Position numbers and translations under genes: made by a program. DNA of 64,000 nucleotides from Streptomyces hawaiiensis (GTDB taxonomy: Bacteria; Actinomycetota; Actinomycetes; Streptomycetales; Streptomycetaceae). Of the stretch, positions 31,116-38,658 are shown piece by piece. The stretch spans positions 5,580,001 to 5,644,000 of the forward strand of contig NZ_CP021978.1 in NCBI RefSeq assembly GCF_004803895.1, read 5' to 3'. The notes under the pieces were generated by a model. It was not told the DNA's origin and did not search any database. It saw nothing but the letters and a program-made list of their open reading frames with translations. How positions within the stretch are numbered: the stretch's first letter is position 1; each line of letters opens with the position of its first letter.

Positions 31116-33455
31116 CTACTCGGTGCGCAGCCCGTCCGGCCGCATCAGCCTCAGCAGCGGCGGCAGGCTCAGCAGCGTCACCACGAGGACGACGCCCGCG
31201 CCGATGCCGGTCATGGACAGCACGCTCGGCCAGTCCACCCGGACCGACGTGTTGGTCATCCGCAGCAGGACCGCGCCCAGGGCCGTGCCCACCGCCGCGG
31301 CGAGCAGCAGACCGAGACCGATCGGGATCGCCGTCTGCCACAGCACCGACAGGCTGAGGGTGCGGCGCCGGGTGCCGAAGGCGACCAGGGCCGACAGCAG
31401 CCTGCGGCGCTCGCGCAGCTGCTCCAGCTGCGAGACCAGCAGGCTCGCCCCGATCAGCGCCAGCACGCAGGCGGCGCCGACGGACAGGCCGGTGCGGATG
31501 GTGGCGTAGCGGTCGTTGCTCTCGATGCTCTGCCAGGTCATCGGCTGGACCGCCGGGTCGAGCCGCGCGGCCGTGTTGCGCACGTGGTCGTACGCGTCCG
31601 GTATCGAGCTGTCCAGGCTCAGGAAGAGCTGCGGGGAGGTGAACGCCGCGAGCTTCTCGGGCAGCGCGCCGGGGGTGACCAGGAGGCCGCCGCGCTGATA
31701 CCCGGTGGGGTCCTCCCGGGACTGGGCCTGCCGGAGTTTCTGCGGCACGGTGAAGGAGGCCCGGCGGTCGCCGGAGCGGCCGGAGTCCTCCGGGTCGGCC
31801 CACAGGGTCGTGCCGGGCTTGGCCAGGTGGGCGCCCTCGCTGTCGTCCTCCGAGCCCTGGACGGCGAAGACCTCGCCGTCGCGGCAGGAGGGGAGTGTGG
31901 CCACCTCGCGCAGCGACGCGCAGTCGGCCACGGTGATCTGGATGTAGGAGTCCGCCTCGCCGCGCCGGTCGCCGAGATAGACGTCGGACAGTGCGGTGAC
32001 CTTGCGTACGCCCTCTGTGTCGCGGTACTTCCCGATGACGGCCGAGGCGTCGGCGCCGTTCGGCAGGTCCACGCTCATCTGGGCCCGGGAGACGTCGTAC
32101 TGCGACGCCCTGGTGTAGTTGTCCTCCACTCCGGCGAACAGCATCTGCAGTGCGATCGCCCCGGCCACCGCCACCGCGATGCCGTTGACCATCCGGGCCG
32201 CCGCACCACTGCTCAACTGGAGCCTGCGCACGGCGAGTTGCCAGGCGATCCCGCCCGAGCCGAGCCGGGCCACGACCGTCTCCACCACCCAGGGCAGCAG
32301 GGCCGTGACGCCGACCAGCAGGAGCATCACGCCGCCGACGACGAGGTACTGATTGAACTCCCCGCCGTCGTCGCCCTGCCCGACCATCGGGAAGAGCAGC
32401 GCGAGCCCGCCCAGCGGCAGCAGCAGCCGCCACCACAGCCGGCGCCGCGCGGGCTTGGCCGTGCGCACCACGCCGAGCGGCTCGATGACCACCCCGCGCA
32501 GGGCGAGGATCGTCACCAGGACCGCGGCCGCCGGCACCGCCAGGGCGACCAGGACGGCCAGCACGGGCGAGGGGTTCAGATAGCTCGGGAACACGCTGAC
32601 GTGGAACACCTCGGCGGACGCCGCCAGTTGCCGTCCGAGCAGGAAGAACCCGGTGCCGAGGACGAGCCCCAGCACCGAACCGGCGAGTGCCTCGCCGGCG
32701 GCGATCCGCCGGGTCATCCGGCTGTCGGAGCCGACCAGCCGCAGTGCCGCCAGGCGGCGGTCGCGCCGCTCGCCGCCGAACCGCACGGCCGCGGCGATGA
32801 ACACGGCGACCGGCATCAGCAGCACGACGAAGACGACCAGCACCAGCAGGAGCAGCACCGGGTCCCATGCGTCGGCCGACCCCAGGTCCGGATTGCCGAA
32901 GCTGTCGATCCGGGCCCCGCTGGCGAGGCCCTCGAGCCGTTCCGCGAGTCCCGTGCCGCCCGCGAAGTAGGCGAGTTCCCGGGGGCCGACGAGCCCCTCC
33001 TCGCCGATGGTGCCCGCAACGCGGTAGTCCAGCCGTTCCCGCAGCAGCTTGCCCTCGTCGGAGGCGAGCAGCTCCTTCAGTGCGGGGGAGACGACCATCT
33101 CGCCCGCCGCAGGGAACTGTTCGACCCCCGGAGGCAGCGGAGCCCGCGGGCCCTCCGCCTCCAGCATCCGGCCGCGCACGTCCTGGTCCCGGAACGTGGT
33201 GTCCGAGTCGAGGACGATCAGGGTGTCCTCGGCCTTCGGTATCTTCTGCTGGCTGAAGGTGTGGTCGCTGCGCGCCTCCTCCCGCCGGTCCCGCTCCGCC
33301 AGCGCGTTCGGGATGGCGGTGGTGAGCAGCAGCAGCGCGACACCGAGCCCGACACCGACGGCCGTCAGCAGCGCCCGGGTCCACCCCTCACGCCCGCCCG
33401 CGAAGGCGAACCGGGCCCCCATGGCCAGGTCCCGGGTCCACTGCCCGACGCTCAT
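31116..33455 (-). CDS. FtsX/MacB-type ABC transporter permease
   Basis: 779-residue permease with a helix near the N-terminus (about 35-50), a large outer domain, two FtsX cores (about 255-385 and 650-770) and a second outer domain (about 460-640) between them, the duplicated layout of actinobacterial exporters. Cysteines in VADCASLREVATLPSCRDGE could pair outside. It overlaps the ATPase gene by 4 bases, and the ATPase overlaps the padR gene by 4, so all three are one transcript. A lipid, lipoprotein or peptide antibiotic is the usual load; not predictable here. Confidence 0.9.
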   Translation of the reverse strand: MSVGQWTRDLAMGARFAFAGGREGWTRALLTAVGVGLGVALLLLTTAIPNALAERDRREEARSDHTFSQQKIPKAEDTLIVLDSDTTFRDQDVRGRMLEAEGPRAPLPPGVEQFPAAGEMVVSPALKELLASDEGKLLRERLDYRVAGTIGEEGLVGPRELAYFAGGTGLAERLEGLASGARIDSFGNPDLGSADAWDPVLLLLVLVVFVVLLMPVAVFIAAAVRFGGERRDRRLAALRLVGSDSRMTRRIAAGEALAGSVLGLVLGTGFFLLGRQLAASAEVFHVSVFPSYLNPSPVLAVLVALAVPAAAVLVTILALRGVVIEPLGVVRTAKPARRRLWWRLLLPLGGLALLFPMVGQGDDGGEFNQYLVVGGVMLLLVGVTALLPWVVETVVARLGSGGIAWQLAVRRLQLSSGAAARMVNGIAVAVAGAIALQMLFAGVEDNYTRASQYDVSRAQMSVDLPNGADASAVIGKYRDTEGVRKVTALSDVYLGDRRGEADSYIQITVADCASLREVATLPSCRDGEVFAVQGSEDDSEGAHLAKPGTTLWADPEDSGRSGDRRASFTVPQKLRQAQSREDPTGYQRGGLLVTPGALPEKLAAFTSPQLFLSLDSSIPDAYDHVRNTAARLDPAVQPMTWQSIESNDRYATIRTGLSVGAACVLALIGASLLVSQLEQLRERRRLLSALVAFGTRRRTLSLSVLWQTAIPIGLGLLLAAAVGTALGAVLLRMTNTSVRVDWPSVLSMTGIGAGVVLVVTLLSLPPLLRLMRPDGLRTE

Positions 33456-34141
33456 ACGACGCGCTCCATGTCCCGCGACCTGCCGTCCCGAACGACGATC
33501 TCGCGGTCGGAGTAGGCGGCCACCCGCGCCTCGTGCGTGACGAGCACCACGGCCGTGTTGGCGGACCGGGCGGCGTCGGTGAGCAGTTCCATCACGCGCT
33601 CGCCGTTGAACGAGTCGAGCGCGCCGGTCGGCTCGTCGGCGAAGACCACCCGCGGGTTCGTCACCAGCGACCGGGCGACGGCGACCCGCTGCCCCTGGCC
33701 GCCGGAGACCTCACCGGGGCGCTTCTTGCGCAGGTCGTCGACCTCCAGCCGTTCCATCCAGGCCAGCGCGGTCCGCTCGGCCTCCTTGCGGGACGATCCG
33801 TTCAGCCGCAGTGGCAGCGCGACGTTCTCGACGCAGGTGAGTTCCGGTACGAGCTGCCCGAACTGGAACACGAACCCGAACTCGGAGCGCCGCAGCGCAC
33901 TGCGCTCGGCATCGCTCATCGCGGTCACCTCGCGCCCGTTGTACGTGATCGAGCCCGAGTCGGGCATGACGATCCCGGCGAGGCAGTGCAGCAGCGTCGA
34001 CTTGCCCGACCCGGACGGGCCCATCACGGCGACGACCTCGCCCGGGTGAATGGAGAACTCGGCACCGTCGAGCGCGGTCGTCGGCCCGTACGCCTTGCGC
34101 AGGTCCTGGGCGGTGAGGAGCGAACCAGCGGGAATCGTCAC
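33452..34141 (-). CDS. ABC transporter ATP-binding protein
   Basis: 229-residue LolD/MacB-type ATPase that drives the downstream permease. Walker A GPSGSGKST (about 38-46), Q-loop FQFGQLVPE, signature VSGGQGQRVAVARSL, Walker B VVFADEPTGALD and switch His in VTHE are all present. The signature has SGGQGQ in place of SGGQQQ, a common variant. GTG start at 34141 overlaps the padR stop. Confidence 0.95.
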   Translation of the reverse strand: MTIPAGSLLTAQDLRKAYGPTTALDGAEFSIHPGEVVAVMGPSGSGKSTLLHCLAGIVMPDSGSITYNGREVTAMSDAERSALRRSEFGFVFQFGQLVPELTCVENVALPLRLNGSSRKEAERTALAWMERLEVDDLRKKRPGEVSGGQGQRVAVARSLVTNPRVVFADEPTGALDSFNGERVMELLTDAARSANTAVVLVTHEARVAAYSDREIVVRDGRSRDMERVV

Positions 34142-34662
34142 CGGGTCACCGCCTCGCGGAGCTTGTCCAGACGCGCCGCGGTCAGCTCCAGCCAGCGCAG
34201 GTCCGCCTCCAGGTGGAACAGCGCGTGGTCGCAGATGAGCTGGTCGGCCAGATCGCCCTTGCGCTTGCGGTCGGTGAGGATCCGCATGCTGCGCAGGTGC
34301 TCCGAGCGCTGGGTGTCGAGGATGTCACCGGCGTCGCGGCCGGTGAGCAGCGCGAGGACGACCTTGGTGTAGAGGGTCGACTGGAGGTACGGCTCCGGCT
34401 TCTCGGGCGTGGCGAGCCAGCGCGCGACGTCGGTGATGCCGGCCTCGGTGATCGCGTACCGCTTGCGCTCGGGCCCGCCGCCCGCCTCGATGCCGTCGAC
34501 CTCGACGAGCCCGTGCTTCAGCAGACGGGACATCGTCGAGTAGACCTGGCCGTAGTGGAGCGGCCGGTCGTGACCGAACTTCTCGTCGAAGGCCCGCTTC
34601 AGGTCGTAACCGTGGCGCGGGCCGGACTCCAGGAGCCCCAGGAGAGTGTGACCGATGGACAT
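34138..34662 (-). CDS. PadR-family transcriptional regulator
   Basis: 174-residue PadR regulator: winged helix about 1-85 (GHTLLGLLESGPRHGYDLKRAF, HYGQVYSTMSRLLKHGLVE, GPERKRYAIT) and a C-terminal helical dimer domain of the longer subgroup. First gene of the padR-ATPase-permease operon; it probably represses its own transcription through the TGTATAC sites just upstream and is released by the exported compound. ATG 34662; the ribosome site is weak, and the promoter elements lie very near. Confidence 0.92.
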   Translation of the reverse strand: MSIGHTLLGLLESGPRHGYDLKRAFDEKFGHDRPLHYGQVYSTMSRLLKHGLVEVDGIEAGGGPERKRYAITEAGITDVARWLATPEKPEPYLQSTLYTKVVLALLTGRDAGDILDTQRSEHLRSMRILTDRKRKGDLADQLICDHALFHLEADLRWLELTAARLDKLREAVTR

Positions 34663-34671
34663 GACCAGGAC

Positions 34672-34702
34672 TGTACACGGCGTGTATACGCGGCATGTAT
34701 AC
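34672..34702. promoter_or_regulatory. Triple TGTAYAC operator for the PadR operon
   Basis: TGTACAC at 34672-34678, TGTATAC at 34683-34689 and again at 34696-34702, spaced 11 and 13 bases, with flanking GGCG/CGCC symmetry. They lie 10-40 bases before the padR start, over the presumed promoter. The ATAC-type core fits PadR operators. The rest of the gap to 34836 has no clear feature. Confidence 0.6.
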
Positions 34703-34836
34703 GCCGGGTGTGCAGGTCATGGCCGGGCGTGCTGGAGCGCAGGTCGGGGGGCGTTCGTCACGGTTCCGCAACAGCCCTGAAGCCGGTTCGGCCAGGCCGG
34801 GGACCCGGTTCGGCCAGGCCGGGGGCCCCGGTCCGG

Positions 34837-35109
34837 TCAGGCGGGCGGGGGCCCGGGCGCCGAGCCCCCGGGGGATCCTGGCGGACGCCCCCGCCGGGGC
34901 AGCGGCCCGGTCTCCCGCGGCAGCCGCCCCGCCTCCGCCAGCGCCCTGCGCAACAGGAACTCGATCTGCGCGTTCGCCGACCGCAACTCGTCCCCGGCCC
35001 ACCGCGCGAGCGCCTCGTACACCGCCGGGTCCAGCCGCAGCAGCACTTGCTTGCGCTGCTGCTGCTGCGGCCGGCGCTGCGGGCCCGGACCTTCGGGAGG
35101 GACCGTCAC
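34837..35109 (-). CDS. Small ribbon-helix-helix-like protein
   Basis: 90 residues. The core KQVLLRLDPAVYEALARWAGDELRSANAQIEFLLRRAL (in part; about 20-57) has the strand-helix-helix pattern of Arc/CopG DNA-binding proteins, preceded by a Gln-run and followed by a Pro/Gly/Arg tail. It overlaps the SPFH gene stop by 4 bases, so it is translated with the membrane protein. Role unknown; the fold suggests DNA binding or a toxin-antitoxin-like antitoxin, but no toxin is next to it. Confidence 0.75.
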   Translation of the reverse strand: MTVPPEGPGPQRRPQQQQRKQVLLRLDPAVYEALARWAGDELRSANAQIEFLLRRALAEAGRLPRETGPLPRRGRPPGSPGGSAPGPPPA

Positions 35110-36041
35110 TGGTAGAGGGACCCGGTGTTGAGGACCGGCTGCGCGGCCCGGTCACCGCACAGCACCACCATCAGGTTCGACACCATCGCCGCCTTCCGCT
35201 CGGAGTCCAGCTCCACGATGTCCCGCTCGGTGATACGGGCGATCGCGGCCTCCACCATGCCCACCGCGCCGTCCACGATTTGCCGCCGCGCCGCGACCAC
35301 CGCTCCGGCCTGCTGGCGCTGGAGCATCGCCGAGGCGATCTCGGGGGCGTAGGCGAGGTGCGTGAAGCGGGACTCGATGATCTGCACGCCGGCGGCCTCC
35401 ACGCGTGCGTGCAGTTCGACGGCGAGCTTCTCGGTGATCTCCTCGGCGTTGCCGCGCAGCGAGAGGCCGTCCTCCTCGTGGGCGTCGTAGGGGTACTCGA
35501 TGGCGATGTGCCGCACGGCCGCCTCGGTCTGGGTGGAGACGAACTCGATGTAGTCGTCGACCTCGAAGGTGGCCTGGGCGGTGTCCTCGACGCGCCACAC
35601 CACGACCGCGGCGAGTTCGATCGGGTTGCCGTAGGCGTCGTTGACCTTGAGGACGGCCGTCTCGTGGTTGCGGACGCGCGTCGAGATCTTCGTGCGCGAG
35701 GTGAAGGGGTTCACCCAGCGCAGGCCGTCCTGGCGGATGGTGCCCCGGTAGCGGCCGAAGAGCTGGACGACCCGGGCCTCGCCCGGTGCCACCATGTTCA
35801 GCCCGCACATGGCGAGGAACGCCGCGAGCGCGACCAGGATGCCGCCGATGATCAGGCCGGCCTTGGCGCCGTCCGCGTCCACCGAGGTGGCGAGTGCGAT
35901 CAGCCCGGCTCCGGCCAGCAGCCCGAGCAGGCCGAGCAGCAGGGCGAGCCCGCCGCCGATGCTGTGCGCGGTGAACTCCCGCACCCGTGGCGCCGGCATC
36001 TCGGGCACGTCGGCGGTGACCTGCGTGTCGTGTGTGGACAT
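35106..36041 (-). CDS. SPFH/band-7 membrane protein (stomatin-like)
   Basis: 311 residues. Two N-terminal hydrophobic segments (about 28-52 and 59-80), then the band-7 domain (about 85-270): MVAPGEARVVQLFGRYRGTI, the DAYGNPIELAAVVVWRVEDT strand and ESRFTHLAYAPEIASAMLQRQQA, ending in a helical RQIVDGAVGMVEAAIA segment. Such proteins form oligomeric membrane scaffolds (flotillin/stomatin). I chose ATG 36041 with GGGGGACC ahead; ATG 36080 would add 13 residues. It is followed by the ribbon-helix-helix gene in an overlapping pair and preceded by a GntR-like dyad. Confidence 0.9.
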   Translation of the reverse strand: MSTHDTQVTADVPEMPAPRVREFTAHSIGGGLALLLGLLGLLAGAGLIALATSVDADGAKAGLIIGGILVALAAFLAMCGLNMVAPGEARVVQLFGRYRGTIRQDGLRWVNPFTSRTKISTRVRNHETAVLKVNDAYGNPIELAAVVVWRVEDTAQATFEVDDYIEFVSTQTEAAVRHIAIEYPYDAHEEDGLSLRGNAEEITEKLAVELHARVEAAGVQIIESRFTHLAYAPEIASAMLQRQQAGAVVAARRQIVDGAVGMVEAAIARITERDIVELDSERKAAMVSNLMVVLCGDRAAQPVLNTGSLYQ

Positions 36042-36095
36042 GGGTGGTCCCCCGTTCTCCTGTCGAAGCCACTCCCGCATAGCTTCTCTCTATCT

Positions 36096-36109
36096 AAGTG
36101 ATATCACTT
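36096..36109. promoter_or_regulatory. 14-bp palindrome at the SPFH gene promoter
   Basis: Perfect dyad AAGTGATATCACTT, 54 bases before the SPFH start, inside an unusually AT-rich stretch. The GTGATATCAC core is of a type bound by GntR-family regulators such as YtrA-like ones. No GntR gene is in the window, so the binder would be encoded elsewhere. Confidence 0.55.
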
Positions 36110-36302
36110 TATCGCGTCATGGCAACCCTGCGCGTGTCTCGTACGTCGGTTCCGTTGGGATGGGTGCTGATTGTCACGTCCGCAAAGGGCCGGATCGGCA
36201 GCCCTATCTCTTATCTCCCGGTGTTAGCTTTCTGAGCTGACCTGAGCGGCGAACCTGTGTGACGCGTGAGCACACATGAACGAAGCGGAGCGGATCGGAC
36301 CC

Positions 36303-38594
36303 ATGGGACGAGCGGAAGAGAGACGCGCCCGACAGCGCGGTGGGCGCCGGGCGGCACCCAAGCGCCGCCGTTCGTCGGCCGCGGCCGGGAAGAGCGGCAT
36401 ACGCAGGCTCTTCACCTGGAAGAAGATTCTCGGCACCTTCCTCGGCCTGTGCCTGCTGGGCATGGGCGCCTTCATCGTGCTGTACATGATGATCGGCATC
36501 CCCGAGGGGAACGCCGACGCCAAACGCCAGAGCAACATCTACAAGTACAGCGACGGCTCGGTCATGGCCCGCGACGGCAAGGTCAACCGCGAGGTCGTCG
36601 ACCTGTCCAGGGTCCCCAAGGACGTGCGGCTCACCTTCGTCGCCGCCGAGAACAAGACCTTCTACAAGGACGCCGGCGTCGACCTGAAGGGCACGGCCCG
36701 CGGTCTGCTCAACACCGTGACCGGCAAGGGTGCGCAGGGTGGTTCCACCATCACCCAGCAGTACGTCAAGAACTACTACCTGACCCAGGAACAGACCGTA
36801 TCCCGCAAGCTGAAGGAACTGGTCATCTCGCTGAAGCTGGACCGCGAGAAGTCCAAGGACTACATCCTCGCCGGCTACATCAACACCAGCTACTACGGCC
36901 GCAACGCCTACGGCATCCAGGCCGCTGCCCAGGCCTACTACCGCACCGACGCCGAGAAGCTCACGGTTGCGCAGGGCGCCTACCTCGCCGCACTGCTCCA
37001 GGCTCCGAGCCAGTACGACTGGGCCGTCGCCTCGGAGGACGGTAAGAAGCTGGTGAAGGCGCGCTGGAACTACGTCCTGAACAACATGGTCGACGAGGGC
37101 TGGCTGAGCCGGTCCGAGCGAGCGGACATGAAGTTCCCCGTGCCGAAGGACCCCAAGCCCGCTCCGGGCATGGCGGGCCAGAAGGGCTACCTGGTCAACG
37201 CCGCCAACTCCGCACTGGAGAAGCAGCTCGTCGCCGAGGGCACCGCCGACAGCACCAAGGAAGCCGAGGCGATGGTCAACGCCGGCGGCTGGACCCTCAC
37301 GCTCAACATCGACAAGAAGAAGCAGGCGGCGCTGGAGAAGTCCGTCCAGCAGCAGCTGAACAGCAAGCTCGACCCGGACAAGCGCAAGGTCGACGCGAAC
37401 GTCCAGGCCGGTGCCGCGTCCGTGAACCCGAAGACCGGCGCGGTGGTCGCGATGTACGGCGGCGAGGACTACTTCAAGCACTACACGAACAACGCCACCC
37501 GCTCCGACTACCAGCCGGCCTCCACCTTCAAGCCGGTCATCCTCGCCGCGGCCCTGGAGGAGCAGGCGAAGACGCAGGACGGCAAGCCGATCACCGCGAA
37601 CACGGTCTACGACGGCACGAGCAAGCGACAGGTCGTCGAGGACGGCACCAAGGTCGGCTTCGCCCCCGAGAACGAGGACGACCGGAACTACGGCCCGATC
37701 TCCGTCCAGACGGCGATGAACAAGTCCGTCAACTCCGTCTTCGCGCAGATGGGCGTCGACGTCGGCATGTCCGAGGTGGTGAAGGTCGCCGGCAAGCTCG
37801 GCATGGACACCGAGAACATGGAGGCCGTGCCCGCCCAGACACTCGGCAGCATGGGCGCGAGCCCCCTGCAGATGGCCGGGGTCTACGCGACCCTCGACAA
37901 CCACGGCAAGAAGGTCACCCCGGCCGTCCTGAAGTCGGCGGAGCACCTGAACCAGACCGTCACCATGCCCGACCCGGTCGGCGACCAGGTCATCAGCCGC
38001 GAGGCCGCCGACTCCGTCACCTCGGTGCTGACCGGCGTGGTCGACGACGGCACCGCCCAGGCCTCCGTACGGAACAACCCCCGGCGCGACGGCCAGCAGG
38101 TCGCGGGCAAGACGGGTACGTCCGACAACAACAAGTCGGCCTGGTTCACCGGCTACACGCCGACCCTGGTGACCTCCGTCGGCCTGTTCGGCGAGGACGC
38201 CAAGACTCACGCCCAGGTCCCGATGTACAAGGCGGGCGGCGAGCCCCGGGTCAACGGCGGTGGCTTCCCGGCGCAGATCTGGGCGGCGTACACCTTCGGC
38301 GTGATGGACGACGTCAGCAAGTTCGACCTGGACACCCAGCAGGGCGCGGCCGTCCAGCCGACCTGGACGCCGACGCCGACCGAGGAGCCCACCACCAAGG
38401 AGCCGACGCAGGAGCCGACGACCGAGGAGCCGTCGTCGTCCCCGCCACCGACCACGGAGAAGCCGTCGTCGTCCCCGCCGCCCAGCCCCTCGACGACACC
38501 GCCCACCTTCACCCCGCCCACGGCCCCGCAGACGACACCGCCGGGCGACGGCGGTGACCCGTTCGACCCGATCAAGCCGGGCGACGACCAGTAG
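36303..38594 (+). CDS. Class A penicillin-binding protein (glycosyltransferase-transpeptidase)
   Basis: 763 residues from ATG 36303 (ATG 36276 adds nine). Basic cytoplasmic tail, one membrane helix (about 37-60), glycosyltransferase domain GT51 (about 75-260: Glu116 in AAENKTFYKDAGVDLKG, and GGSTITQQYVKN), then a transpeptidase domain with Ser407-T-F-Lys410, Ser475-V-Asn477 and Lys603-T-Gly605-T. The last 90 residues are Thr/Pro/Ser/Glu-rich, probably spanning the wall. It polymerises and crosslinks peptidoglycan outside the membrane. All catalytic motifs are intact. It is divergent from the SPFH gene and convergent with the SpoIIE-type phosphatase. Confidence 0.95.
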   Translation: MGRAEERRARQRGGRRAAPKRRRSSAAAGKSGIRRLFTWKKILGTFLGLCLLGMGAFIVLYMMIGIPEGNADAKRQSNIYKYSDGSVMARDGKVNREVVDLSRVPKDVRLTFVAAENKTFYKDAGVDLKGTARGLLNTVTGKGAQGGSTITQQYVKNYYLTQEQTVSRKLKELVISLKLDREKSKDYILAGYINTSYYGRNAYGIQAAAQAYYRTDAEKLTVAQGAYLAALLQAPSQYDWAVASEDGKKLVKARWNYVLNNMVDEGWLSRSERADMKFPVPKDPKPAPGMAGQKGYLVNAANSALEKQLVAEGTADSTKEAEAMVNAGGWTLTLNIDKKKQAALEKSVQQQLNSKLDPDKRKVDANVQAGAASVNPKTGAVVAMYGGEDYFKHYTNNATRSDYQPASTFKPVILAAALEEQAKTQDGKPITANTVYDGTSKRQVVEDGTKVGFAPENEDDRNYGPISVQTAMNKSVNSVFAQMGVDVGMSEVVKVAGKLGMDTENMEAVPAQTLGSMGASPLQMAGVYATLDNHGKKVTPAVLKSAEHLNQTVTMPDPVGDQVISREAADSVTSVLTGVVDDGTAQASVRNNPRRDGQQVAGKTGTSDNNKSAWFTGYTPTLVTSVGLFGEDAKTHAQVPMYKAGGEPRVNGGGFPAQIWAAYTFGVMDDVSKFDLDTQQGAAVQPTWTPTPTEEPTTKEPTQEPTTEEPSSSPPPTTEKPSSSPPPSPSTTPPTFTPPTAPQTTPPGDGGDPFDPIKPGDDQ

Positions 38595-38598
38595 GAGA

Positions 38599-38638
38599 CG
38601 CCGAAGGGCGCCCGGTGCACACCGGGCGCCCTTCGGCG
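38599..38638. terminator. Bidirectional terminator between PBP and phosphatase genes
   Basis: Perfect long stem CGCCGAAGGGCGCCCGGTG and its complement around a very short loop, 5 bases after the PBP stop and about 20 bases after the stop of the convergent gene. Confidence 0.85.
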
Positions 38639-38658
38639 TTGTCCGTACGCGGCGTCCG

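Noticed and set aside
34213..35115. Long plus-strand frame opposite padR and the ribbon-helix-helix gene
   Set aside because: Shadow of minus-strand genes whose motifs are unambiguous.
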